Shown here piece by piece: positions 36,372 through 44,271 of a stretch of DNA of 64,000 bases; the first letter of the stretch is position 1, and each line of letters starts with the position of its first letter. Location of the stretch: contig JAEPQB010000001.1 in NCBI GenBank assembly GCA_017640725.1, positions 434,001 to 498,000 of the forward strand, in the 5' to 3' direction. The notes under the pieces were generated by a model. That model had not been told where the DNA came from. It saw only the letters and a program-made list of their open reading frames with translations, and made no database searches. Origin of the DNA: Kordiimonadaceae bacterium (GTDB lineage Bacteria; Pseudomonadota; Alphaproteobacteria; Sphingomonadales; Kordiimonadaceae). The position numbers and the translations under genes were made by a program.

Positions 36372-38105
36372 CTATGCCGCCGACTTTGCCTTTTCTTTCG
36401 GCTTCTCCTCAACAGGGTCGCCATGTTCATAGTCCTCAAGGAATGTCAGTAACTCTTCCCTGTATTCATAGTATTTTGGGTGATTGACCATCTCTGCTCG
36501 GTGGCGCGGATAGGGCATATCCACTTCCATGATGTTGCCAATCTTTGCGTGCGGCCCGTTGGTCATCATGACACATCGGCTCGCGAGCAAAATGGCTTCA
36601 TCTACATCATGCGTCACACAGATGGCTGTCACCTTGGTGCGGCTCCACACTTCCATCAGCACTTCCTGCAAACTCCAGCGCGTTAGGCTATCGAGCATGC
36701 CAAATGGCTCATCCAACAAAAGAAGCTTTGGGGATAGGGCGAATGCCCTGGCAATACCGACACGCTGGCGCATGCCGTTTGACAGATCGCCTGCTAGTTT
36801 GTGCATGGCGTCACCCAGACCTACCCGTTCAAGATAGTATTCAATGACGTCACGACGCTCGCTCAAGGCAGCGTGCGGATAAACCCGCTCAACACCCAGG
36901 GCGACATTTTGATAAGCGGTTAGCCACGGCATGAGGCTTGGTGACTGAAAAACTACTGCTCGCTCCGGCCCTGTGGTCACGACTTCTCGGTTGTCGAGAA
37001 TGATGCCGCCTTTAGACGTTGGAAGTAATCCGGCGGCCATGTTCAGCGCCGTTGACTTGCCGCATCCAGAGTGGCCAATCAATGTGATGAATTCGCCTTT
37101 TTTGATCTTAAGATCAAAACCGTCCACAACAGTCAGCGGTCCTTTTGGTGTCGGGAAGGTTTTTGACACCTGAGAAAATTCGACATAGCGATCCGTCTGC
37201 GGGCCGCTCGCTGCTTCGCGGTATGCTTTTGGTGTCCGGCCAATTTCAATGGGTTTAATGTCCGGCAATGTCTGGCTGGCTTCGCCACGTTCCGTTTCGG
37301 CAGACTTGCCCGCCTCTATCAGAAAGTTCGTCACACCAGCCCGCAGGCTCTTAAAGGCAACATCCTGGTTCATGGCAGAACGAAGCCGAGGTCGAGGAAT
37401 GTTAACCTCGAACGAGTCACCGAGCGTGGCCTGTGGGCCAGGCGTAAGAGGAATGATCCGGTCCGCCAGCAATATGGCTTCATCCACGTCGTTGGTAATC
37501 AAAACCACCGTTTTTTTGTCCTGGGCTCTGATGGCGTCCAGCTCATCCTGCAATTTGGCGCGAGTGAGAGCGTCTAACGCAGACAGAGGTTCATCCAACA
37601 ACAAAATGTCCGGGTTCATCGAAAGCGCCCGCGCCACAGCCACACGCTGGCGCATGCCGCCTGACAGTTCATGTGGCCGCCGGTCTCTGGCGTGGGATAG
37701 GCCTACCATATCAATGTAGCGATCAACCCGGGCTGTTCTTTCCTTCTGTGTTTCTGAAGCGAAAACGGTGTCGACTGCGAGGGCGATGTTCCCTGCCACG
37801 GTTAGCCATGGCATCAGCGAGTAATTTTGGAATACAACGCCGCGATCTGGTGCGGGACCCGTGACAGGCTTGCCATTGAGCAAAACACGCCCTGTGTCAG
37901 GTTTTACCAGCCCAGCCATGATAGAAATCAGCGAAGTTTTGCCTGCGCCAGAGAAGCCAACGATAGCGACAAATTCACCCTCGTTGATAGACAGGTTTAT
38001 GTCGCCAAGCACTTCTGTTTGCTCTTTGCCTTTACCATAGGCGAGCGAGACATCGGAAAGCTCAAGATGCGGTTGATCTGAAAAATTCATAACATCCCCC
38101 ATCAT
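36372..38105 (-). CDS. Nitrate ABC transporter, two ATPase domains fused
   Basis: 577 residues holding two full ABC ATPase domains. Domain 1 (about 10-250) has Walker A GFSGAGKTS, signature LSGGMRQRV and Walker B ILLLDEPLSALD. Domain 2 (about 310-550) has GHSGCGKST, LSNGMRQRV and LLLLDEPFGMLD. In cyanobacterial nitrate transporters these are separate proteins, and NrtC carries an NrtA-like tail; here both ATPases are on one chain and no solute-binding tail is present. The second signature, LSNGM, has N for the usual G. The frame begins at 38105, overlapping the nrtB stop, but GGGGGAT ahead of the ATG at 38090 makes that internal start more likely. Confidence 0.92.
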   Translation of the reverse strand: MMGDVMNFSDQPHLELSDVSLAYGKGKEQTEVLGDINLSINEGEFVAIVGFSGAGKTSLISIMAGLVKPDTGRVLLNGKPVTGPAPDRGVVFQNYSLMPWLTVAGNIALAVDTVFASETQKERTARVDRYIDMVGLSHARDRRPHELSGGMRQRVAVARALSMNPDILLLDEPLSALDALTRAKLQDELDAIRAQDKKTVVLITNDVDEAILLADRIIPLTPGPQATLGDSFEVNIPRPRLRSAMNQDVAFKSLRAGVTNFLIEAGKSAETERGEASQTLPDIKPIEIGRTPKAYREAASGPQTDRYVEFSQVSKTFPTPKGPLTVVDGFDLKIKKGEFITLIGHSGCGKSTALNMAAGLLPTSKGGIILDNREVVTTGPERAVVFQSPSLMPWLTAYQNVALGVERVYPHAALSERRDVIEYYLERVGLGDAMHKLAGDLSNGMRQRVGIARAFALSPKLLLLDEPFGMLDSLTRWSLQEVLMEVWSRTKVTAICVTHDVDEAILLASRCVMMTNGPHAKIGNIMEVDMPYPRHRAEMVNHPKYYEYREELLTFLEDYEHGDPVEEKPKEKAKSAA

Positions 38106-39190
38106 TGATGTGCTCTGCTGGTTGCAAGGGTTTCAAGGGCCATCATCAACCGGTCCAATAGGAAACCAATCACTCCAATTGTCAGAACAGCAACCATGAT
38201 TTTTGCCAGTGAGCTTGAGGAGCCGTTTTGGAATTCATCCCAAACAAATTTCCCAAGGCCGGGGTTTTGAGCCAGCATTTCCGCCGCAATCAGAACCATC
38301 CAACCCACACCCAAGGACAATCGCATGCCTGTAAAAATAAAAGGCAGCGCTGAAGGCAGGATGAGTTTGCGAATTTGTACCGGCGTCGATAGGCGCAGAA
38401 CACGTCCAACATTCATCAGGTCTCGGTCTATTGAAGAAACCCCCATGGATGTGTTGATCAGCGTGGGCCACAGGGAACAGAGCATCACCGTGATTGCTGA
38501 CGTCAGGAAGGACTTTTCAAACATAGGGTCGTCTGACACGTAAAGCGCGCTAACCACCATTGTTACAATAGGCAGCCAAGCAAGTGGCGAGACCGGTTTA
38601 AATATTTGCACCAGCGGGTTGACCGCCGCATCTACTGTGGGAGAAAGCCCTCCCAAAACACCTATTGGTACCGCAATTAGTGTCGCAAGAGCAAAGCCCA
38701 TAAAGACGGTCTGCAGGCTTGTCCAGATTTGATCGAAGTATGTTGGCTTGCCGGTATAGTTGCGCACTTTAACGACCGCATCCGGGTTTTTCGCCAGCTT
38801 TTTCTCATTGCGGACGCGTTGCCGCTCATAGAATGCAGCGGCTTTTTCGCGCTCCACATAGTGGTCGTCGATAAGCTTGCCGAATTCTTCAGCAACCTGC
38901 ACGGGGCCAGGAATGGTACCCAAACTCGTGACAACTTTGGGCGCCAAACTACCCCACGCAACAAGAAACAAGCCTATCGATACGAGCGGGATGCCAAGGC
39001 CGCGCCATAGCTCGCGGCCCTGAATTGCAGGATCTTCACCATTGGCTAGGCGCAAAAGCGTTGCTATCCAGCCGAGGCCAATAATTTTTATGTAGCCGTC
39101 CAGACGGTTAATGAGGATACCCCGATGCGCCTGGCGTGCCTTTTTGTCAGCTGCCAGGGCTACATCTTCATTTTTAGCTGCTGCCTCCAT
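38102..39190 (-). CDS. nrtB: Nitrate ABC transporter permease
   Basis: 362 residues from the ATG at 39190, 4 bp after the nrtA stop with GGGGG in front; the longer frame lies within nrtA. It has an N-terminal cytoplasmic part, a single membrane segment near 80-105, then the ABC inner-membrane permease domain of about 200 residues with the EAA-like loop LSTPVQIRKLILPSALPFIFTG. The long stretch between the first segment and the main domain (RQRVRNEKKLAKNPDAV) is seen in NrtB/NasE proteins. It forms the membrane channel for nitrate or nitrite import. Confidence 0.92.
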   Translation of the reverse strand: MEAAAKNEDVALAADKKARQAHRGILINRLDGYIKIIGLGWIATLLRLANGEDPAIQGRELWRGLGIPLVSIGLFLVAWGSLAPKVVTSLGTIPGPVQVAEEFGKLIDDHYVEREKAAAFYERQRVRNEKKLAKNPDAVVKVRNYTGKPTYFDQIWTSLQTVFMGFALATLIAVPIGVLGGLSPTVDAAVNPLVQIFKPVSPLAWLPIVTMVVSALYVSDDPMFEKSFLTSAITVMLCSLWPTLINTSMGVSSIDRDLMNVGRVLRLSTPVQIRKLILPSALPFIFTGMRLSLGVGWMVLIAAEMLAQNPGLGKFVWDEFQNGSSSSLAKIMVAVLTIGVIGFLLDRLMMALETLATSRAHQ

Positions 39191-39194
39191 CAGA

Positions 39195-40643
39195 TCAATC
39201 CCCCGCCACAGCGGCAGATGCAGTTTCAGAGTCAGCTGTAGTTGCACCCTTCAAGCCAATTGGAAATTTAGCGAGGTATCCGTTTGGCTGCTTTGCATCA
39301 AAGACAATGTCATCGATGAAATGAGTTTGGGGTGCACGGTAGCCATCAGATGCCCAAGGAAAGTCCGCCTCGTCGGCCATGCCTTCCTCCACGAGCAAAC
39401 GCGCTGCCTTCAGGTAAATGTCTGGGCGGTAAACCTTTTTGGCGACGTCCGCATACCACTCGTCAGACTTTGACTCACCAATCTGCCCCCAGCGACGCAT
39501 CTGAGTAAGGTACCAAATTGCATCGGAATAATATGGATAGGTGGCATAGTAGCGGTAGAACACATTGAAATCTGGAACGTCGCGCTTGTCGCCTTTTTCA
39601 TATTCAAATGTTCCTGTCATGGAATTGGCGATCACTTCTGCATCGGCCCCGACATATGAAGAACTGGCGAGAATTTCGACCGCCTCAGGGCGATTGGCAT
39701 TATTGTTCTCATCCAGCCATTTTGCTGCACGGATAAGCGCCTTAACCATGGCCAGATGAGTGTTCGGATTTTCTTCAGCCCATTCCGAAGACACGCCAAA
39801 GACCTTTTCGGGGTTGTTTTTCCAGATCTCATAGTCGGTCACGACCGGCACGCCGATACCTTTAAAGACGGCCTGCTGGTTCCATGGCTCACCAACGCAG
39901 TAACCATAAATCGTCCCCGCCTCTAAAGTCGCAGGCATCTGTGGAGGTGGTGTAACAGACAACAGTACGTCGGCATCAATCTGGCCGGTGATGTTGTCTG
40001 CCGAATAATAGCCAGGGTGGAGACCACCCGCGGCCAGCCAATATCTCAGTTCATAGTTGTGGGTAGACACTGGGAACACCATGCCCATATTGAATGGCTT
40101 GCCCTCGGCGCGGTATTTTTCAACAACTGGTTTTAAGTAGTCAGCCTTGATTGGGTGAACGGGTTTTCCGTCGTCACCAATTGGAATGTTCTTTTTCATT
40201 TCAGCCCAAACATCATTGGAAACGGTGATACCATTGCCATTCAGGTCCATCGAAAAGGCTGTAATGATGTGAGCCTCAGTTCCGAAGCCGATGGTTGCAC
40301 CTAGTGGTTGCCCTGCCAACATGTGGGCGCCGTCCAACTCGCCGGAAATTACGCCGTCCAGCAACACTTTCCAATTGGCTTGGGCTTCGAGAGTGACGTA
40401 AAGGCCCTCATCTTCAAAGAACCCCTTTTCGTATGCGATCGCCAGTGGGGCCATGTCTGTGAGCTTGATGAAGCCAAGCTTCAGCTCGTCTTTCTCCAGT
40501 TCCAGCTCTTGCGCACTAGACCCGACAGAAATCAAACTGATCGACAAAATACCAATACTAAATAATAACTTACGCAAAACCAAAACAGGAACAAACAATC
40601 GAATTTTTGAATATGTCATAACCAAAGCATCCTCTGAAACCAT
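39195..40643 (-). CDS. nrtA: Nitrate/nitrite ABC transporter substrate-binding protein
   Basis: 482 residues if started at the ATG at 40643, which has GGAGG nine bases before it; an ATG at 40619, also with a GAGG nearby, would give a cleaner signal peptide, and the choice is open. The signal ends near VGSSAQE. The mature protein matches CmpA/Nrt[40 protein letters not shown] and [17 protein letters not shown]. It binds nitrate or nitrite in the periplasm for NrtB. It is the first gene of nrtA-nrtB-ATPase-nasT-nasS, read from a candidate sigma-54 promoter. Confidence 0.93.
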   Translation of the reverse strand: MVSEDALVMTYSKIRLFVPVLVLRKLLFSIGILSISLISVGSSAQELELEKDELKLGFIKLTDMAPLAIAYEKGFFEDEGLYVTLEAQANWKVLLDGVISGELDGAHMLAGQPLGATIGFGTEAHIITAFSMDLNGNGITVSNDVWAEMKKNIPIGDDGKPVHPIKADYLKPVVEKYRAEGKPFNMGMVFPVSTHNYELRYWLAAGGLHPGYYSADNITGQIDADVLLSVTPPPQMPATLEAGTIYGYCVGEPWNQQAVFKGIGVPVVTDYEIWKNNPEKVFGVSSEWAEENPNTHLAMVKALIRAAKWLDENNNANRPEAVEILASSSYVGADAEVIANSMTGTFEYEKGDKRDVPDFNVFYRYYATYPYYSDAIWYLTQMRRWGQIGESKSDEWYADVAKKVYRPDIYLKAARLLVEEGMADEADFPWASDGYRAPQTHFIDDIVFDAKQPNGYLAKFPIGLKGATTADSETASAAVAGD

Positions 40644-40710
40644 TGATCCAAGCCTCCGACGATGCAAACCCGATCGCATGGAAGCCAAAAAACATCCGCA
40701 ACTAAGAACG

Positions 40711-40789
40711 AAAAAGTGTCCTTTGAAATGTTGCAGTCGTGCCTTTCGACCCCTCATTGGATCGGACAATTCAAGCCGCCCACTGCGGC
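40711..40789 (-). promoter_or_regulatory. Candidate NasT-responsive leader of the nrt operon
   Basis: On the minus strand, within the predicted leader, a first hairpin GCCGC-AGTGG-GCGGC (40789-40775) is followed 10 bases later by CGATCC-AATGAG-GGGTCG (40764-40747). The second has a six-base loop with A first and G fourth, the ANTAR target pattern. Its 3' arm could instead pair as GTCG-N7-CGAC. Further on, GGACAC is followed by five T residues (40715-40711), a possible termination point. The structure is read by eye, not folded. Confidence 0.6.
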
Positions 40790-40805
40790 GACCTAACCCA
40801 AAAAC

Positions 40806-40822
40806 AGCAAGGTCTATGCCAA
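40806..40822 (-). promoter_or_regulatory. Sigma-54-type promoter for nrtA operon
   Basis: The minus strand reads TTGGCATAGACCTTGCT, with GG and GC separated by 10 bases, the required -24/-12 geometry, and with both TGGCA and TTGCT blocks intact. Transcription would begin near 40795, giving a leader of about 150 bases before nrtA that contains the ANTAR-like hairpins. Confidence 0.72.
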
Positions 40823-41305
40823 AGTGTTTCTAAACATAGGCGTCGCTGTGCCCAACGCCGCTTCGGCCATTTTCAGATTCTTTGGCATCTCTTTGATTCC
40901 CCTGCACTTACTCCCAAACCAGAATCAAATTCATAGGCAGGCCGAGGGGTGAGCAACGCCTCGATCAACGATTTTCGACATATTCCAGACACAAACTGCC
41001 CAACGATTCTTCACAAATAATGATGTATTTTTGTGCACTGTCTATTTTTTAACCAAATAATGTATGCGCTGAGCGCAATTCAGTCGAGCACAGGTTTTCC
41101 ATAGGCCAGGTATCACCACTAAACGATGCTCTCGGTTGCGAGGAATGGCGCGTGTATTCAATTGGGCCGACCCCACTTAAAAGCGCAATAATTCAGGGAC
41201 TTATTAGGTTTTTGGGAAAACATTTCACCTTTTTTCCAAGGAATGTGTACCAGCCTTAATGGACTCTGGCTTGGACAGGCCTAACAATTCGCTCACGCAC
41301 GCTTA
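40823..41305. other. Control region between divergent nitrate operons
   Basis: About 480 bp without a gene, lying between two opposed sigma-54-type promoters. It is where activator (NtrC-like) and bending-protein sites would be expected. I see an inverted repeat TGCGC-TGA-GCGCA at 41065-41077, a GTGCAC at about 41032 next to a T-tract, and AT-rich runs, but no full copy of the classical NtrC site. Confidence 0.5.
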
Positions 41306-41322
41306 CTGGCATACTGCTTGCT
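41306..41322 (+). promoter_or_regulatory. Sigma-54-type promoter for nirB operon
   Basis: CTGGCATACTGCTTGCT has GG-N10-GC spacing and the conserved TGGCA and TTGCT blocks of sigma-54 promoters. It has the same TGGCATA-N5-TTGCT form as the promoter of the divergent nrt operon. Transcription would start near 41333, leaving a leader of about 136 bases before nirB. Confidence 0.75.
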
Positions 41323-41349
41323 TATTCGAAGCCAAGGGGAAACCCAATC

Positions 41350-41416
41350 GGCCCAAAGAAGGGTCATTTTTCAGGATAACGGTGTCCAGTTGGAGCGACA
41401 ATCAGGTCGGGACGCC
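41350..41416 (+). promoter_or_regulatory. Candidate NasT-responsive leader of the nirB operon
   Basis: The predicted leader contains the hairpin GGCCC-AAAGAA-GGGTC (41350-41365), a six-base loop with A first and G fourth; its 3' arm GGGTC also occurs in the nrt leader hairpin. Downstream, GGTGTCC (41381-41387) can pair with GGACGCC (41410-41416) around an inner stem CGAC-AATCAG-GTCG (41396-41409). A T-rich stretch (41428-41436) follows. These elements fit an antitermination switch bound by NasT; folding is inferred by eye. Confidence 0.62.
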
Positions 41417-41432
41417 ATGAATCCCATCTTTA

Positions 41433-41463
41433 TTTTGCTCTGCTGGATGTAAGTGGAGCAAAA
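41433..41463 (+). promoter_or_regulatory. Hairpin covering the nirB ribosome site
   Basis: A perfect 8-bp inverted repeat TTTTGCTC/GAGCAAAA with a 15-base loop. The 3' arm overlaps the GGAG ribosome-binding sequence (41455-41458), which ends 10 bases before the nirB ATG. Folding would hide that site, so the stem may limit translation. No T-run follows it, so it is not a terminator for nirB. Confidence 0.55.
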
Positions 41464-41468
41464 CGTCC

Positions 41469-43913
41469 ATGAGCCATCACACCAAACCCAAGCTTGTCGT
41501 AGTTGGAAACGGCATGGCCGGCATGCGTACTGTGGAAGAGCTATTGAAACGCGCGCCAAACAAGTACGACATTTCAGTCTATGGGGCTGAACCACGCGTC
41601 AATTACAACCGAATTATGCTGTCGCCTCTGTTAGCGGGCGAAAAGAGTTATGAAGACATCATTCTCAATGACTGGGATTGGTATCAGGACAATAGCATCA
41701 CGCTTCATGCTGGTGACCCCATCATAAGCGTGCACCCCCAAACCAAAACGTTGGTCGCACAGTCTGGATCAACTGAGAAGTATGACAAACTTCTGCTCGC
41801 AACTGGTTCCGACCCCATCATCATTCCGGTGCCCGGTCACAAACTGGACGGCGTCATCAGCTTTCGGGATGTAACCGACGTCGAAACAATGATGGAAACT
41901 GCAAAGCACAAGAAAAGTGCGGTTGTCATAGGCGGTGGACTATTGGGGCTGGAGGCTGCGTATGGCCTTTCCACACTTGGCATGAAAGTCACAGTTCTTC
42001 ATCTTGCACCCCACCTAATGGAACGACAGCTAGATTCCGCTGCGGGTCACCTACTGCAAAAAGAGTTAGAGTCGCGAGGCATCGACATTGTTACAGGTGC
42101 CGACACACGCGAGTTGGTTGGTGACAAAACCGTTGAAGCGGTGAACCTGAAAGACGGTCAGTCATTTGCGGCTGATCTGGTTGTGATGGCTGTTGGCATC
42201 CGACCAAACATCTCACTCGCCAAATCTGGCGGCATCGCCTGCGGGCGAGGTGTGTTGGTGGATGACAATATGCTCACGTCAGACGACGATATTTTTGCCA
42301 TTGGTGAATGTGTTGAGCACAGAGGCACATGTTACGGCCTTGTGGCACCAATCTGGGATATGGCCAAAGCACTCGCAGAGAAACTTGCCGCCACAGAATC
42401 CAACGGTTTTCAGGGTTCTCTATTGTCCACAAAGCTCAAAGTCACGGGCGTTGATCTATTTTCTGCTGGTGCTTTTGAAGGCGACGATGAAACCGAAGAT
42501 ATTGTGTTTAGGGACGCCTCTCGCGGCGTCTATAAGCGCATTGTTCTCCGAGACAATAAAGTTGACGGATTAGTCCTTTACGGCGACACAGCCGACGGTC
42601 CCTGGTACTTCCAGATGCTGAAAGACGGCACAGACGTCTCGGAGTTCCGCGACACCATGATTTTTGGTCAAAACCTGGAAGCAGGGGCAGATCTGGACCC
42701 TTTTAAGGCCGTTGCAGACCTCTCCGCAGAAGCTGAAATCTGCGGCTGCAACGGCGTGTGCAAAGGGGACATCCAAAATGCCATTTTGGACAACGAACTC
42801 ACAAATCTAGATCAAGTTCGTCAACATACAAAAGCATCTTCGTCCTGCGGTTCCTGTACCGGACTGGTTGAAAAACTGCTTGGTCATACCCTTGGCGACA
42901 CGTTTGTAGCCAACGAAGGGCCAAAACCGATGTGTGGCTGCACGGATTGGACGCACGACGAAGTTCGCCGACTGATAGTTGCAAAGGGATTGAAAACCAT
43001 TCCTGAGGTGTTTCAGGCGCTGGAATGGAAAACGCCAGACGGCTGCCATTCCTGCCGGCCCGCCACAAACTACTATCTGCTGTGCGCTTGGCCCGGTGAC
43101 TATGTGGATGATAGCCGCTCCCGTTTCATCAACGAACGAGTTCACGCCAACATCCAAAAGGATGGAACATATTCTGTTATTCCGCGCATGTGGGGCGGCC
43201 AAACCTCGTCAAAAGAACTACGTGCAATCGCAGATGTGGTCGACAAATTCGACATTCCAACAGTCAAAGTAACCGGCGGCCAACGCCTAGACCTTCTGGG
43301 CGTAAAAAAAGAGCAACTACCAGCTGTTTGGGCCGACCTCAATGCGGCTGGCATGGTCTCAGGCCATGCCTATGGAAAGTCTCTCCGCACAGTCAAAACC
43401 TGCGTAGGTTCGGATTGGTGCCGTTTCGGTACCCAAGACAGTACTGGTTTGGGCGTGAAGCTTGAGGAAGAAACCTGGGGCAGCTGGATGCCTCACAAAT
43501 TCAAGATGGCCGTTTCCGGGTGCCCACGCAACTGCGCTGAGGCCACAATCAAAGACTTTGGCATCGTCTGCGTGGAGTCTGGCTATGAGCTTCATGTCGG
43601 CGGCAATGGTGGCATCAAGGTGAGAGCTACAGATCTCTTGTGCAAAGTAGAAACGGAAGAAGAAGCCATCGATTATTGCATGGCCTTCATTCAACTGTAC
43701 CGCGAAGACGCTCATTATCTAGAACGCACAGCGCCTTGGATCGAGCGCGTAGGTCTCGAATATGTCAAAAAACGTCTCCTGGATGACGCCACCGAGCGAA
43801 ATGAGCTGAGAGCTCGCTTCATTGAAAGCCAGGAAGACAGCCAGACTGACCCTTGGGCTGAGCGCGCAGCTGGCGTCGACAATCATGAATTCAAGTCACT
43901 TGAGAGGGTCTAA
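41469..43913 (+). CDS. nirB: Assimilatory nitrite reductase [NAD(P)H], large subunit
   Basis: 814 residues. It reduces nitrite to ammonium with NAD(P)H through FAD, [2Fe-2S], [4Fe-4S] and sirohaem. Domains in order are the FAD loop GNGMAG (13-18), the NADH loop VIGGGLLGLEAA (near 155), the BFD-like [2Fe-2S] segment EICGCNGVCKGD with SSCGSCTGLVE, and the sirohaem/[4Fe-4S] half with CVGSDWC and SGCPRNC. All cysteines look intact. It heads the nirB-nirD-nasA-cysG operon, transcribed from a candidate sigma-54 promoter with a NasT-type leader. This is the assimilatory NirB (NasB) form, given its pairing with NasA. Confidence 0.96.
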   Translation: MSHHTKPKLVVVGNGMAGMRTVEELLKRAPNKYDISVYGAEPRVNYNRIMLSPLLAGEKSYEDIILNDWDWYQDNSITLHAGDPIISVHPQTKTLVAQSGSTEKYDKLLLATGSDPIIIPVPGHKLDGVISFRDVTDVETMMETAKHKKSAVVIGGGLLGLEAAYGLSTLGMKVTVLHLAPHLMERQLDSAAGHLLQKELESRGIDIVTGADTRELVGDKTVEAVNLKDGQSFAADLVVMAVGIRPNISLAKSGGIACGRGVLVDDNMLTSDDDIFAIGECVEHRGTCYGLVAPIWDMAKALAEKLAATESNGFQGSLLSTKLKVTGVDLFSAGAFEGDDETEDIVFRDASRGVYKRIVLRDNKVDGLVLYGDTADGPWYFQMLKDGTDVSEFRDTMIFGQNLEAGADLDPFKAVADLSAEAEICGCNGVCKGDIQNAILDNELTNLDQVRQHTKASSSCGSCTGLVEKLLGHTLGDTFVANEGPKPMCGCTDWTHDEVRRLIVAKGLKTIPEVFQALEWKTPDGCHSCRPATNYYLLCAWPGDYVDDSRSRFINERVHANIQKDGTYSVIPRMWGGQTSSKELRAIADVVDKFDIPTVKVTGGQRLDLLGVKKEQLPAVWADLNAAGMVSGHAYGKSLRTVKTCVGSDWCRFGTQDSTGLGVKLEEETWGSWMPHKFKMAVSGCPRNCAEATIKDFGIVCVESGYELHVGGNGGIKVRATDLLCKVETEEEAIDYCMAFIQLYREDAHYLERTAPWIERVGLEYVKKRLLDDATERNELRARFIESQEDSQTDPWAERAAGVDNHEFKSLERV

Positions 43914-43914
43914 C

Positions 43915-44271
43915 ATGACCACCCATACTCACATGAACTTTGTTAAAGTCTGCAAACTGGAAGATATCCCGTCACAAGGTGCTCGGCGAATTGAAACACC
44001 AATGGGCGAAGTCGCCTTATTCAAAACGTCCGATGGTCAAGTATTTGCCCTCAGAAACCAATGCCCACACAAGCACGGACCACTTTCGGAGGGAATTGTA
44101 CACGGTCATGCCGTGACCTGTCCGTTGCATAACTGGGTGATTGACCTGAAGACTGGCGAAGCGATGGGAGCCGACAAGGGCTGCACCCCTAAATTACCCG
44201 TAGATGTGTGCCGCGACGGCCAAGTCTATTTGGGGCTTACTCTTGACACTGAAGAGAAGATCCCAGCGTGA
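43915..44271 (+). CDS. nirD: Nitrite reductase small subunit (Rieske)
   Basis: 118 residues from the ATG at 43915, directly after the nirB stop; the longer frame lies in nirB. A Rieske-type [2Fe-2S] site is complete, with Cys50-x-His52 (CPHKHGPLSEG) and Cys69-x-x-His72 (CPLHNW). It is the short partner of NirB. It overlaps the nasA start by 4 bp (GTGA). Confidence 0.95.
   Translation: MTTHTHMNFVKVCKLEDIPSQGARRIETPMGEVALFKTSDGQVFALRNQCPHKHGPLSEGIVHGHAVTCPLHNWVIDLKTGEAMGADKGCTPKLPVDVCRDGQVYLGLTLDTEEKIPA

Noticed and set aside
41281-41340. Sigma-70 promoter for nirB
   Set aside because: No -35/-10 pair was convincing, whereas the -24/-12 element fits spacing and both conserved blocks.
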